From contig JAQWSU010000021.1 in assembly GCA_029243025.1 (NCBI GenBank), positions 110,512 to 174,511 on the forward strand: 64,000 nt of DNA, in the 5' to 3' direction. A model generated the notes under the pieces. It did not search any database. It was given only the letters and a program-made list of their open reading frames with translations, and was not told the DNA's origin. Below are positions 26,228-35,003 of this stretch, in pieces. The translations under genes were made by a program, and so were the position numbers. How positions within the stretch are numbered: the first letter of the stretch is position 1; each line of letters starts with the position of its first letter. The DNA comes from Pirellulaceae bacterium. Its GTDB lineage: Bacteria > Planctomycetota > Planctomycetia > Pirellulales > Pirellulaceae.

Positions 26228-26977
26228 TTATTGAGGTGTCATGCAAAATGGTTCAATTTGAGAGTGAATCTCTTGGCATTCGGCCAGCAGTTTCTGAAAA
26301 CAATCAGGTAGTCGTTCATTTTTGACTCGGTGTTTTCCAAATTCGCTCGATTTGTAGGCGTTAGCATACCAATGCTTTCCCCAGATACCGTCACTTTCTC
26401 GCGCCCCGGTCGGCCAGTTGAGCATTTTGGGCATAAACTCAATTGAAAATGATTCACAAATGGCCGGAAGCATTTGTTGAGGAGAATTAAGCAGGTCTCG
26501 TGCACGTAGCACAACGGGAGTCGTTTTAGATTCCTGTTGGATGAGTTGAAACAATTCAAGTTGCTGTGGTAAGCCCGTTTCGAGAAGTGTGACATTCGGA
26601 AGGATCTTGATCAATGAGAGCAACATTTCCTCCGGGTCGCGGAGAAGAAAGCCATGTTGAAAATCAGAGCCAACTAGCCAGGTGCGATCGATATGATCCA
26701 GTAGATGATGAGACATTTGTTTCTGGTAGAAGACCGATGTTCCTGTGGGGAGAGGATTAGTCAGCTGTTCAACAACGATGCGCCAATTTATTTCGTGCTG
26801 TCTACAAATCAGTTTTTTGTCCGGGTGATCGTATCCGGTGTGCTCTAAGTAGTGGGCGTAGAACGGTTCGTCGCAGACGATTGTGTCGGAACGGTTTTCA
26901 AAAGATCGCATGAGAGCGGTCGAGATATTCCGCGGACCAGACCACATTGCAATGCGGGTTTTTCGATTAGCTTGCAT
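26228..26977 (-). CDS. Sulfotransferase-like P-loop protein
   Basis: A 249-residue protein. The N-terminal RIAMWSGPRNISTALMRSFENRSDTIVCDEPFYAHYL is the phosphate-binding loop and switch of a branch of the sulfotransferase family typically annotated as sulfotransferase or HAD-linked protein. A 3'-phosphate-type segment, FLLRDPEEMLLSLIKILP, is present. It probably uses PAPS or a related nucleotide sulfonate donor, but no acceptor is apparent. The gene is 19 bp upstream of the lysine-less class IV aminotransferase-like gene. The pair in this order corresponds to fused proteins known in plants, as I recall (see findings). Confidence 0.8.
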   Translation of the reverse strand: MQANRKTRIAMWSGPRNISTALMRSFENRSDTIVCDEPFYAHYLEHTGYDHPDKKLICRQHEINWRIVVEQLTNPLPTGTSVFYQKQMSHHLLDHIDRTWLVGSDFQHGFLLRDPEEMLLSLIKILPNVTLLETGLPQQLELFQLIQQESKTTPVVLRARDLLNSPQQMLPAICESFSIEFMPKMLNWPTGARESDGIWGKHWYANAYKSSEFGKHRVKNERLPDCFQKLLAECQEIHSQIEPFCMTPQ

Positions 26978-27105
26978 TGACTCTCATCCAGTTAGAAGCA
27001 TTTGCGAGCCAGCGGTTCGTGTCGACGGTAGATTGAGATAGCCTGAATTTTGCAGGATCGACGGCTGATGGCAAGAGCGTCGTGATGGACTGTCAACCTA
27101 GGCGA

Positions 27106-28110
27106 TCACTCAAGAAATGAGTTGAGAGGCGTTTGTGAGGCGAAGCTCCCTGATTCATCAATGAATCTTTGGCCCTCAGGCGTCGATCGGACGATTCTTT
27201 CGATTTGAGACTTTTCAGCATTCGACAGTTCACTCTGCCACGCCTGCGAGGCCGAAATCGCGTCGCGGCTCACACTGTAGTAACCCTTGTTGGCGGTGTG
27301 CGAAGATTTTTGAACAAATTGTTCTGTTTGATCATTCCAATTAAGTTGCAAATTTTGGAACAGCCTCTTCGCGGAAGACGTCGGGCTTTTGCAGAAAGAG
27401 TCGTAAGAAAGAAAGATCGCTTTTGAGGAATCACTCAACTCTCGCCAAGCTTTTGAGTTGAGAATAGTCCAATACCAGGCTAAGCGTTCGATTCTTGAAC
27501 TCTCAGCCAATGTCTGCAGCGATAAGCCAAGTTCCCGACCGATACTCGTCTGTTGCAGTGTGGAAAAAATCCCCATGTCGTTGGACATATTAACGGTTGA
27601 CGAGAATTTTTTGGTCTTCTCTCCGCGGCGCACAGAGGCAATAAATCCGCACGGATGACGAACGAGATGCACGATTCGCTTAATACTCGGCGACTGATTA
27701 AGCAGGCCTAATCGCCCGACTGATTCGATTGATTTCCAGCAAATTTTGAAATCCAGCGGAGCTCTCAGCTGGCTGCGGCCAACAGGAATCCCGAGACGTT
27801 CTTCGATTAGGTGGATCGGAAATCGACATCGGAAGTGGTAGGTCGGCCAGCCGGCCTTCCTGAAAATCGGCCGTTTTGAACAGTGCCGTAACAAAGCTTG
27901 CTTTTCGATGTTGCGGACGTACTCGTTGCTGTATTGGTACCAGAAGATATTGTCATCCGAGTCAGTACAGAACGGTACGCATGGAATGCGTTTCCAAGAA
28001 TCGGGTTCGTGGATGTAGAGAACTTTCGGTGATGAGTCGACTACTTTAGCTAGCCAAGTGGTCCCTGATCGCGGAAGACCTGCGACGAGTATCTGCTCCT
28101 TGTTCGGCAT
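27106..28110 (-). CDS. Sulfotransferase
   Basis: A 334-residue PAPS-dependent sulfotransferase. The 5'-phosphosulfate loop is GLPRSGTTWLAKVVDSSP (residues 11-28) and the 3'-phosphate motif is IVHLVRHPCGFIASVRRGE, both diagnostic. A large middle region with several Trp, Cys and Tyr residues resembles glycan/lipid sulfotransferases of planctomycetes. It transfers sulfate from PAPS to an exported or surface substrate; no transmembrane segment is seen. It lies 129 bp upstream of the sulfotransferase-like/aminotransferase-like pair on the same strand and could be part of the same unit. Confidence 0.9.
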   Translation of the reverse strand: MPNKEQILVAGLPRSGTTWLAKVVDSSPKVLYIHEPDSWKRIPCVPFCTDSDDNIFWYQYSNEYVRNIEKQALLRHCSKRPIFRKAGWPTYHFRCRFPIHLIEERLGIPVGRSQLRAPLDFKICWKSIESVGRLGLLNQSPSIKRIVHLVRHPCGFIASVRRGEKTKKFSSTVNMSNDMGIFSTLQQTSIGRELGLSLQTLAESSRIERLAWYWTILNSKAWRELSDSSKAIFLSYDSFCKSPTSSAKRLFQNLQLNWNDQTEQFVQKSSHTANKGYYSVSRDAISASQAWQSELSNAEKSQIERIVRSTPEGQRFIDESGSFASQTPLNSFLE

Positions 28111-28455
28111 TCTGAAATTCTCGTCTGTTGTTTCTCACAATCAACGCTGTCAGTTAATAGTGTTCTTCCCAGAAACGGCAATTTCATCCTTACTTTTGCG
28201 TTTGTTATCGGATTTGGGCAATGTTATCTCCTAAAAATCCTTCTCATGTGAATTCTTGATGCGATCGTTTGCTCCAAGGTGGCCGAAAACGGTTCGGATT
28301 CCACGACTTGCTCTGTCAAAGCGTTGTTGGCAGACCGGTTGTTTGCTACAGTTGCCTCTTCGTGGAGGCACGGTTTTTGGTCGATTCTGCCAAAAGAACG
28401 TGATTATTGGGCCGTACGGGTTGGAGAAATAGGCGGTTTTCGCCGGAGTGAGTCG
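28111..28455. other. Divergent region, possible N-terminal extension, no other feature
   Basis: About 345 bp precede the PH-domain gene. The PH-domain frame is open from a GTG at 28279 with no ribosome site; otherwise nothing is recognisable. Promoters for the sulfotransferase and PH-domain genes are expected here. Confidence 0.4.
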
Positions 28456-28965
28456 ATGAAACAGGCGATTGCGGGGCTGACTCCGCCAACGATTAAAGAG
28501 GCTACCGTGATGACCGTTTGGCCTTCGGTGGCAGCGATGTCCTTGGGCCCGTTTCCGGTTGGAATATGGCTGGGTAACCTCTATGCCATCAAATTCGGAT
28601 TTTACGTTTTTACCGTTGGTAATTTCATTTGCCTGCTCTCGATCCCGTTGGCTCTTGTTCTCTATATGAAACGTATCGGCCCGTTTGTTGGCACGCGCTA
28701 TCGCTTAACCAACCAACGGGTTGTGGTTGAGCGGGGCCTTGGTGCGAAGGAAGAGAAAGCCATTTCACTGGATCAATTTGACGCTATCGATCTCGTCGTT
28801 AGTCCCGGCCAGGCATGGTATGACGCGGGTGATTTAGTGTTTCGGCAGGGCAAAGTGGAAAAATTTATGCTCGAAGGCGTTTCTCGCCCCGAAGCTTTTC
28901 GCAATGTCTGTTGGAAGGCACACATGGGCTACGTGGGTGTCAAAAAAGCGCTCCAGCATCAATGA
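28456..28965 (+). CDS. Bacterial PH-domain membrane protein
   Basis: A 169-residue protein. ATG 28456 has a strong GGAG site seven bases upstream; a GTG at 28279 in the same frame would add 59 residues. Two membrane segments (AAMSLGPFPVGIWLGNL and FYVFTVGNFICLLSIPLALVLYM) are followed by a bacterial pleckstrin-homology domain (YRLTNQRVVVERGLGAKEEKAISLDQFDAIDLVVSPGQAWYDAGDLVF). This architecture is common in small membrane proteins that bind lipid or partner proteins; no specific role is known. It converges with the pyroglutamyl peptidase gene. Confidence 0.78.
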   Translation: MKQAIAGLTPPTIKEATVMTVWPSVAAMSLGPFPVGIWLGNLYAIKFGFYVFTVGNFICLLSIPLALVLYMKRIGPFVGTRYRLTNQRVVVERGLGAKEEKAISLDQFDAIDLVVSPGQAWYDAGDLVFRQGKVEKFMLEGVSRPEAFRNVCWKAHMGYVGVKKALQHQ

Positions 28966-29011
28966 TCCTCCCAGGCGCCGTAAAGTGGTGTCGGGGGCCG
29001 TCAGGCCGTTC

Positions 29012-29629
29012 TTAACTGGCCTCTGCGTGGCTTTGAGCCGCTAAATATTCAAGTACGAGTCGAATTGCTTGAGCACACAGGGACGCTGGCATGGAAGCAA
29101 TCTCATTGGGGTGCTCGGCAGCTTGAGTTACATCGAGCGGCAGGTGCAGAAAGATTGCCTGAGTCTTCAACTGTTTAGTCGCAATGATGTGGTGCGAATA
29201 GTAAAGTGCTGCATTACAGAGGTAGGTTCCGGCGTGGGTTGATACCCTCGAGGGGATCCCGGCCTGATTGAGCAATCTACAAAGTTCCTCAGCAGGAAGC
29301 TGACTGCGGTAGGCCATTGGACCATCTTCCGTCACCGGTGCGCAGCCGTTTTGCGTTCCGCTGCGTTGGGTCGCTTGATTCAAACCGATCGTTTCCAGTT
29401 GAATGCTGCAGCTTCCCGGCGATTGGCCCAGATGGAGGATGTAATCGAAGCCAAGTTGTAGGTCTTTTCTTAGTTGTTGCTGCATCGGCTCGTAGTCCAC
29501 CGGATACCTGCGGGTCGTCAAATGCGGGCGCTCAGGTAGGTTTTTTGTCAGCTCGACCAAGGTCAACCAGCTGGAATTCGCTTTCCAGCTGTCGTACGAT
29601 TCGAATGCTGTTACAAGCACTTGGCTCAT
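29012..29629 (-). CDS. pcp: Pyroglutamyl-peptidase I (peptidase C15)
   Basis: A 205-residue protease. The catalytic residues match the C15 family: Glu79 in LETIGLNQA, Cys138 in THAGTYLCNAALYYSH and His162 in IFLHLPLD. The ATG at 29629 (MSQVLVTAFESYDSWKANSSW) is preferred to the in-frame GTG four codons upstream. It removes N-terminal pyroglutamate from peptides in the cytoplasm. It is slightly shorter and more divergent than the classical enzyme (about 215 residues) but retains the full triad. Confidence 0.88.
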   Translation of the reverse strand: MSQVLVTAFESYDSWKANSSWLTLVELTKNLPERPHLTTRRYPVDYEPMQQQLRKDLQLGFDYILHLGQSPGSCSIQLETIGLNQATQRSGTQNGCAPVTEDGPMAYRSQLPAEELCRLLNQAGIPSRVSTHAGTYLCNAALYYSHHIIATKQLKTQAIFLHLPLDVTQAAEHPNEIASMPASLCAQAIRLVLEYLAAQSHAEAS

Positions 29630-29881
29630 TTTTTTGATCACTAGGAAGGGGGCGCTGGAAGGCAGTACGCAGTGAATTTAGCTTGCTTTACCTTGGTTAG
29701 GCAAGTTGTGGGTATTGCCAACGCAGCTATTTTTACGGTAAATCCTACTAGTTTGTGTCGCTACCGACGATGGAAAAGCAAAATGTGACGGCTTGGCTTT
29801 TGAAATTCGGCTCCGTCTGAATTAAATTAGGCGGTTCCGCCGGCCTGCCCGCTTTCATGAGAATTCACTGAGGAAATTTCG

Positions 29882-30736
29882 ATGCGCAGAATGACCCTAA
29901 TCCTTGTTGCTCTCATCCCTTTTACCTTTTCTCCCGCTCTCTGCGCTGACGAGGGAGACGCTGAAAGCATTTTTCCCGACAAGAACTTAGAGACTGTGGT
30001 TCGTAAGTACGTGTTCGAGAAACGGAACAATGATGAGCCGTTGACCGAAAAGGACGTTGAGAAAATATCGACCATTGAGGGGAAGGGCAAAGGAATTCAA
30101 AATCTTGCGGGGCTCGAGAAATGTTACAGCCTTGCCTTGCTTGACTTGGAAAATAACGATGTCACTGACCTTGGACCCATGAAGGAGTTGACCAACCTGC
30201 AATCGGTCAATCTTGCGAAGAATAAGATTTCGGATCTGGGGCCGTTAAGTGAACTCATTAAATTGCAATATCTGCAACTGGCCGACAATCAGATCAATGA
30301 TTTGCAACCCTTGGAGAAGATGCAAAACATGCGTTCCCTCTACCTGTCGAATAATGAAATCAGTGATATTGGAACACTGGCAAAGTTGCCCAAGATCTGG
30401 TCTTTGTATTTGGATGGCAACCAAGTCGAAGATTTAATGCCGATTTCCAAATTGTCGTGGCTCAGTTCGTGCGATGTTCGTGGTAATGGGATTGATGATC
30501 TTTCTGCGCTGGCTGGATTAACGGAATTGAAATACGTGTTCTTGGATAGCAATGAGATTTCCAATCTTGGTGTCTTGGTTGAAATGGCATCAAAGGATGC
30601 TGAAGGTGACCAGCGGTTTGCTTCGTTTTGGCAAATTTATTTAGCTGATAATCCACTCTCAGATGCCGCCAAGTCAGAACAGATCAAGAAGCTCAAGTCG
30701 TTGGGGGCGAAAGTTTCGTTGGAACCCGTGCCCTAG
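29882..30736 (+). CDS. Secreted leucine-rich repeat protein
   Basis: A 284-residue protein with a signal peptide (MRRMTLILVALIPFTFSPALCADE). About eight 21-23-residue leucine-rich repeats of the SDS22/internalin type follow: L-x-x-L-x-x-L-x-x-N-x-I-x-D-(L/I)-x-P-L, for example LQSVNLAKNKISDLGPLSEL. A cap with (I/F)PDKNLETVVRKYVF precedes the repeats. It probably makes protein-protein contacts in the periplasm or at the surface. The gene stands alone, followed by the convergent aldo/keto reductase 24 bp away. Confidence 0.88.
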   Translation: MRRMTLILVALIPFTFSPALCADEGDAESIFPDKNLETVVRKYVFEKRNNDEPLTEKDVEKISTIEGKGKGIQNLAGLEKCYSLALLDLENNDVTDLGPMKELTNLQSVNLAKNKISDLGPLSELIKLQYLQLADNQINDLQPLEKMQNMRSLYLSNNEISDIGTLAKLPKIWSLYLDGNQVEDLMPISKLSWLSSCDVRGNGIDDLSALAGLTELKYVFLDSNEISNLGVLVEMASKDAEGDQRFASFWQIYLADNPLSDAAKSEQIKKLKSLGAKVSLEPVP

Positions 30737-30760
30737 CTCACTTCTCGCCATGGAGGACAG

Positions 30761-31723
30761 CTAAATCGCAGAGATGGCCAGAGGTAAACCTCGGCTTTGC
30801 AAGGCGGCTTGAATTTTTGCTCGCTGGCCTGGGGTCAACACCCAGTTCATCGCTTCTGCCGTTTCTTCGATTTGGTAGCCACGTTTTGCGCCGCACAACG
30901 CTGCCGTGATTCCCACTTGGTGAATGGTCCAATTGACGACAAGCTGGGCGACTGTCTTTCCGGCCGAGTCTGCAATCGTTCGCAATTGGTCGAGCAGATC
31001 GTGATTCTTCTGCCATTCTGTGCCTTGAAAAGCCGAGTACTTTTGTCGACCGTCACCTGCACGAAACGGATGGCTGCGAGTCAACCTCCCGGCCAGCAGT
31101 CCCTTCATGAGTGGCCAATAAGGAATGACCGAGATTTGATTCTGCTGGCACCAAGGTATGAGTTCAGCTTCGATACCTCTCAGCAGCATGTTGTAAGGAG
31201 GTTGTACCGCTGAAAGTGGACAAATTGCATGGAATCGTTTTGTTTGTTCGACCGAAAGGTTCGATACTCCCACGGCGCGAACACAACCTTGTTCCACGAG
31301 TTGGCTGAAAGCGATGGCCGATTCTTCGATCGGAGTCGATGGGTCCGGCGCGTGGAGATAGTACAAATCCAGGTAGTTGGTTCCGAGTCGTTTGAGGCTT
31401 GCGCTGCATTCGTATTGAATTCGGTCGGGCGATGCATCGAGTTGGCGCTCGCTTCCTTGCCAGTGAATTCCGCCTTTACTTGCGACAACGACTTCTTGTC
31501 GACAGCTCGCGATGACACGTCCCAGCAGACGCTCGCTTTCGCCATCGCTTCCATAACAGTAGGCCGTGTCAAAAAAGTTGACGCCGCAGTCTAACGCAGC
31601 TTGAATCGTCTTTATGCTGTCCGATTCGTTGACATCCAGACTGGTCATGCCTGCGATGGGCCAACATCCCAAAGCGACGGGACTGACATAAACAGAGGTG
31701 CGGCCTAACTGTCGTCGTTCCAT
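30761..31723 (-). CDS. Aldo/keto reductase
   Basis: A 320-residue AKR. The start ATG 31723 (MERRQLGRTSVYVSPVALGCWPIAG) begins at the AKR core; the 144-codon open frame upstream is a composition artefact over the neighbouring repeats. Catalytic residues: Asp/Tyr in NFFDTAYCYGSDGESERLLGR, Lys in VVVASKGGIHWQG, His in LYYLHAPDP; a YNMLLRGIEAELIPWCQQNQI segment and the NADP end (ALCGAKRGYQIEE) follow. It probably reduces an aldose or aldehyde. Same subgroup as the AKR at 9839-10846. It lies 19 bp downstream of the TPR lipoprotein on the same strand. Confidence 0.9.
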   Translation of the reverse strand: MERRQLGRTSVYVSPVALGCWPIAGMTSLDVNESDSIKTIQAALDCGVNFFDTAYCYGSDGESERLLGRVIASCRQEVVVASKGGIHWQGSERQLDASPDRIQYECSASLKRLGTNYLDLYYLHAPDPSTPIEESAIAFSQLVEQGCVRAVGVSNLSVEQTKRFHAICPLSAVQPPYNMLLRGIEAELIPWCQQNQISVIPYWPLMKGLLAGRLTRSHPFRAGDGRQKYSAFQGTEWQKNHDLLDQLRTIADSAGKTVAQLVVNWTIHQVGITAALCGAKRGYQIEETAEAMNWVLTPGQRAKIQAALQSRGLPLAISAI

Positions 31724-31742
31724 GACCCCCCCCCTCGAGCGG

Positions 31743-33245
31743 TTATTTAGGCGAAGGGGGCACAAGTGAGCCTGGCACGCTAGGAATCGACTGGCCAGGG
31801 ATTGGCTGCGAAAGCGGACTGGTGCCGAACTGAGTGGCGCCCCGGCGTGCGGTCGGATTGGGACCGAACGTAGTGGGCAAAGGTCGTGGTGCAAGATCGT
31901 CCGGAATTCCCGCCGATGGAGCAACGTAGGGTTGCGTCGCATCAGCGCCCGAGCGGGGGAGAGAGACACCATGTCGAAAGCGAGGAACCGATGGGAAAAG
32001 TCTGGCTGGCCAAGCTGTCTTGGCTGGCCAAGTCGTCGGTAATCCCACTCGCGCGGTTCCAACGCCGGTCGTGGGGTTCGAGGGTGAGATGCCTGCGAAC
32101 CCACTTCCCGATGCATGTGGGATGGGCAATCCGCCGATGCCTGTCGTGGGCGCACCGGCGATCGGTAGGTTGGGCGAGAGGCCGTATCCGGTCATTGGCA
32201 GGCCGGTGGTGGGAGGTCCGGTCATCGGCAGGCCGGTGGTGGGAGGTCCGGTTATCGGCAGGCCGGTGGTGGGAGCAGCCCTTGTCGGCAGGCCTGTTGT
32301 TGGCATCGGGGGGGCAATCAGAGGAAAGCTCGAGCCACGCCAGCCGGCTCTGGTACCGACCTGTTTGGGGGTGTCCTCGCTCGAATCTTTTTGCTGATTC
32401 CGCCTTGAATTAGGTTGGGAGCCGTCTTCCAGCGACGGTGACCGGGGCTGGCCAGATTGAGCGTTAGGCTCGTCCGAAGCGGAGGTTTGTTGGTTCTGTT
32501 GGCTCAACCATTCAGGCGAGTTACCGTTTGCTCTCGTTTTCTCGGAGCTGGAATTGTTGTGTTGATTCTCTCTAGCTGGCCTATTCACGGCCGACATTTT
32601 TTCTCGGTTGGATTGCAATCTGGGGCGGTCGCCAATAGTGTTGGCAGCTTTATCTTTTTCTTGACGGACTTCCATCTGCCAGTCCTGGGTGCCCTCCTGA
32701 TCGTTGATGGAATTCGCTTGGCTCGTTCCCTTTTTTTCGTCCTCCAAGTGTTTAACGTCGAGATCAAGATAATCGCGAATTTCTTCTGGTTTCTCGTTGA
32801 TACGTGACGATTGGTAATCCGGGTCGAGCTTACGCGCTGCGACGTAGTCGTCTAAGGCCAAGCCGTCCTGGCCTAACTTTTTGTAGGCGGTGCGGCGACC
32901 GTAACGAGCGTGGAAATTATCGAGCGTTTCGACAGATGCCGTAAATGCCACGATCGCATCGTCAAGGGCTTGTCGATTGGCATGAAGGTCGCGAGGCGAT
33001 TCGGCGTCGACCGCAAGTGCCAGGTAGCATTGTCCGATTAGCGTGTAGGCAGCGGATTTTTCTTCCGGCGTTGTGGCTTGGTTTAAAGCTAAATTAGCCA
33101 CCTGAATTGCCTGATCGACTTTGTCGTAAGAAAGTAGATGATTCGCCTCGTCAATCGGAGCGCGATCGACTTTGCCGCAACCGCCCGACAAAATAATTGC
33201 CAACGCCAGACTGAGTAGAGCAGATGGTTGCATTCTTTGTTGCAT
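31743..33245 (-). CDS. TPR-domain lipoprotein with Pro/Thr-rich repeats
   Basis: A 500-residue protein with a lipoprotein signal peptide (lipobox LSGGC around residue 23), a TPR-like N-terminal half (YDKVDQAIQVANLALNQ, GLALDDYVAARKLDP) and a low-complexity half rich in Gln/Asn/Ser and then Pro/Thr/Gly. The last part contains ten-residue repeats GPPTTGLPMT encoded by 30-bp tandem DNA units at 32191-32310. It is probably anchored in the outer or inner membrane as a spacer or scaffold. The second half is unlike any domain I know. Same strand as the aldo/keto reductase that follows 19 bp later. Confidence 0.72.
   Translation of the reverse strand: MQQRMQPSALLSLALAIILSGGCGKVDRAPIDEANHLLSYDKVDQAIQVANLALNQATTPEEKSAAYTLIGQCYLALAVDAESPRDLHANRQALDDAIVAFTASVETLDNFHARYGRRTAYKKLGQDGLALDDYVAARKLDPDYQSSRINEKPEEIRDYLDLDVKHLEDEKKGTSQANSINDQEGTQDWQMEVRQEKDKAANTIGDRPRLQSNREKMSAVNRPARENQHNNSSSEKTRANGNSPEWLSQQNQQTSASDEPNAQSGQPRSPSLEDGSQPNSRRNQQKDSSEDTPKQVGTRAGWRGSSFPLIAPPMPTTGLPTRAAPTTGLPITGPPTTGLPMTGPPTTGLPMTGYGLSPNLPIAGAPTTGIGGLPIPHASGSGFAGISPSNPTTGVGTARVGLPTTWPAKTAWPARLFPSVPRFRHGVSLPRSGADATQPYVAPSAGIPDDLAPRPLPTTFGPNPTARRGATQFGTSPLSQPIPGQSIPSVPGSLVPPSPK
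32191..32310 (+). repeat. Four 30-bp tandem repeats
   Basis: Four 30-bp units begin GTCATTGGCAGGCCGGTGG at 32191, with near-identical copies at 32221 and 32251 and a more diverged one at 32281. Read on the reverse strand they encode the GPPTTGLPMT decapeptide repeats of the lipoprotein. Clean adjacent copies suggest recent expansion and possible copy-number variation among strains. Confidence 0.85.
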
Positions 33246-33475
33246 CTTGACCCGTTCTTGCTTGAGCCGTTTCGGAGATTGCCTTCGCGGAGGACATCCC
33301 TCGCTTGCCGGTTTAATCCTACCTTATTCCGAAAATCCGGTACACTTGCTGGCCGGATGGAAGATCGGTGGGGATGGCACTTACTACGGAATATAGGACC
33401 CCGGGTTCTCTCGTTTCAGCCCGAAGCGGATCAGTTTTGTTATAAGCTTGACACCTTTTTGAGCGGATATCGGTA

Positions 33476-34291
33476 ATGGACCCATATCGAGAGTTGCAGG
33501 AGGCCAGAAACCGTGAGAGTCGTGACGGTTGGGCACGATTTGCCGGCCATCGAGCCGAAGTTACCCGTCGGATCGAAGCGGCAGCCACGGATCAAAAAGC
33601 AAGTCTATGTTTGTTGGGTGCGGGAAATGCAAATGATATCGATCTGCAGACATTGATCCGTCAGTATTCGAGAATTGAACTTGTCGATCTTGATAGCACT
33701 GCCCTGCAAGGGGGGGTGCAACGCCAAGACTTGTCTCCTTCACGCCAACTGACTCTGTGCGAAGTCGATGTGACTGGTGGACTGGCGCGATTAGATCTTG
33801 GATCGCGTGATCAATGGACGGACGTCGTGCAGCAAACGCCGGAATGGACTCCAGAACGCTTTAGCGTCGTCGTTTCGGTTTGTTTGTTATCTCAATTGGT
33901 CGAATCGATGGTGATGCTTCTGGGGGCGACCTGCGTCGAGCTGCCGGATGCGGTGATCGATTTGAGACGTCAGCACTTACGTTGTTTGGCATCGCTCCTG
34001 AAGCCCGGCGGTAGGGGGATTTTGATAACTGATTTCGTTTCCAATCAAACCTGTCCTGAACTGGCAGAACTCGACAGTTTGATGCTCGCCCAAGCAGCAA
34101 AGAAATGGATCGAACAGAACAATTTCTTTATGGGAACGAACCCTTTTGCCATCCGACGACAAATTGAAAACGAATTGAGGGACTGTATCGATGCGGCTCA
34201 GATTCAGATTGATCGTCCCTGGAAATGGGATCTTGGACCACGGGTCTATGCGGTTTCTGCGGTGAGCTTCCGAAAGCAGGCAACAGCATGA
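33476..34291 (+). CDS. SAM-dependent methyltransferase-like protein
   Basis: A 271-residue protein with a Rossmann-type motif I in SLCLLGAGNANDIDLQTLIRQYSRIELVDLD (residues 42-72), followed by a region with VVVSVCLLSQL, resembling class I methyltransferases. The usual DxGxG is written LLGAGN. The C-terminus has GRGILITDFVSNQTC, the post-SAM strand of the fold. The acceptor is unknown. A 66-codon frame overlaps its stop (ATGA). Confidence 0.75.
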   Translation: MDPYRELQEARNRESRDGWARFAGHRAEVTRRIEAAATDQKASLCLLGAGNANDIDLQTLIRQYSRIELVDLDSTALQGGVQRQDLSPSRQLTLCEVDVTGGLARLDLGSRDQWTDVVQQTPEWTPERFSVVVSVCLLSQLVESMVMLLGATCVELPDAVIDLRRQHLRCLASLLKPGGRGILITDFVSNQTCPELAELDSLMLAQAAKKWIEQNNFFMGTNPFAIRRQIENELRDCIDAAQIQIDRPWKWDLGPRVYAVSAVSFRKQATA

Positions 34292-34488
34292 GCCGGGCCG
34301 TATCATCCAATTTGCTTACGCTTTTTAATCGGCTTGTCAGCCGCTGCTCGACGACCTGTCAGGAACGGTTTCGTCCGGTGTGGATCACTGATGCCGGAAG
34401 TCCAGAATTCAATTCTCACGATGGGAAGATTTGTGCGGTTCGTTTTTCTGTTAGCGGAAAATGCACGAGCCTTGTTGACGCTTCTTAG
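34288..34488 (+). CDS. Doubtful small ORF overlapping the methyltransferase stop
   Basis: ATG 34288 overlaps the methyltransferase stop as ATGA and opens a 66-residue frame with no recognised domain (two Cys, moderately basic). The overlap would allow translational coupling. It may also be a chance frame or a decayed gene; composition and position are the only evidence. Confidence 0.25.
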   Translation: MSRAVSSNLLTLFNRLVSRCSTTCQERFRPVWITDAGSPEFNSHDGKICAVRFSVSGKCTSLVDAS

Positions 34489-34665
34489 CGATCGTTGTTC
34501 CCGGTCTGCAACCAGCAGCTCATTGCAACAGGAAAACAAAACGCCATGACCTGTTGGAATTCAATTCAAGTTGCACAAATCTATCAAGGTAGAAAATCAG
34601 GAAGCAACATACGCATTGCAATTCACATTTGAGATAACGCTCAACGCTGGAATCGGCAGGAGCGG

Positions 34666-34797
34666 TTGAAACGACTAGATCGCGTTGTTAAGGCATGGTT
34701 AGACGGCGAATCAGAATTGCAGATAGGTTACCTCGGGATGCGAGAATGCATCTATGAACTCATCGATCGTAACACATTGCGAGAACGGCTTCTCTAG
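34666..34797 (+). CDS. Possible small or truncated protein, 43 residues
   Basis: The frame reads KRLDRVVKAWLDGESELQIG, then YLGMRECIYELIDRNTLRERLL, and ends at 34797. It has protein-like character (amphipathic, charged, Leu-rich) that the surrounding 700 bp lack. It is open from 34633 but lacks an ATG; the first plausible start is a TTG at 34666 with AGGAG just upstream. This could be a short unannotated protein or the tail of a decayed gene. No family is recognised. Confidence 0.3.
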   Translation: MKRLDRVVKAWLDGESELQIGYLGMRECIYELIDRNTLRERLL

Positions 34798-34972
34798 GCA
34801 AACATGGCAGCGAGCCTCTCAGTTGAGTAAAGCCAATCAAAGGGGAGCGCGGCTCAGAGCCGTCAACGACGTTCGTCCATCAAGGAAGTCCGCCCTTTTC
34901 AAGCCAATGCCAAAAAGCGACGCCAGTCCTGCCGAGAATAGGCAAGCAACAGTGAAAAAAGGCATTGAAAAC

Positions 34973-34987
34973 ACCGTCGAACACGGT
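34973..34987 (-). terminator. Weak hairpin downstream of tRNA-Glu
   Basis: Read on the reverse strand, ACCGT, a 5-base loop and ACGGT form a 5-bp stem followed by GTTTTC, starting 17 bases after the tRNA-Glu 3' end. The short stem makes it a weak candidate terminator. Confidence 0.35.
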
Positions 34988-35003
34988 AGTTACCAATGCC
35001 TGA

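Noticed and set aside
28981..29011. GC-rich imperfect hairpin between convergent genes
   Set aside because: Stem of only five pairs and no T-run; insufficient for a terminator call.
31724..32155. 144-codon extension upstream of the second aldo/keto reductase
   Set aside because: It overlaps the lipoprotein gene and repeat region; the AKR core starts at ATG 31723.
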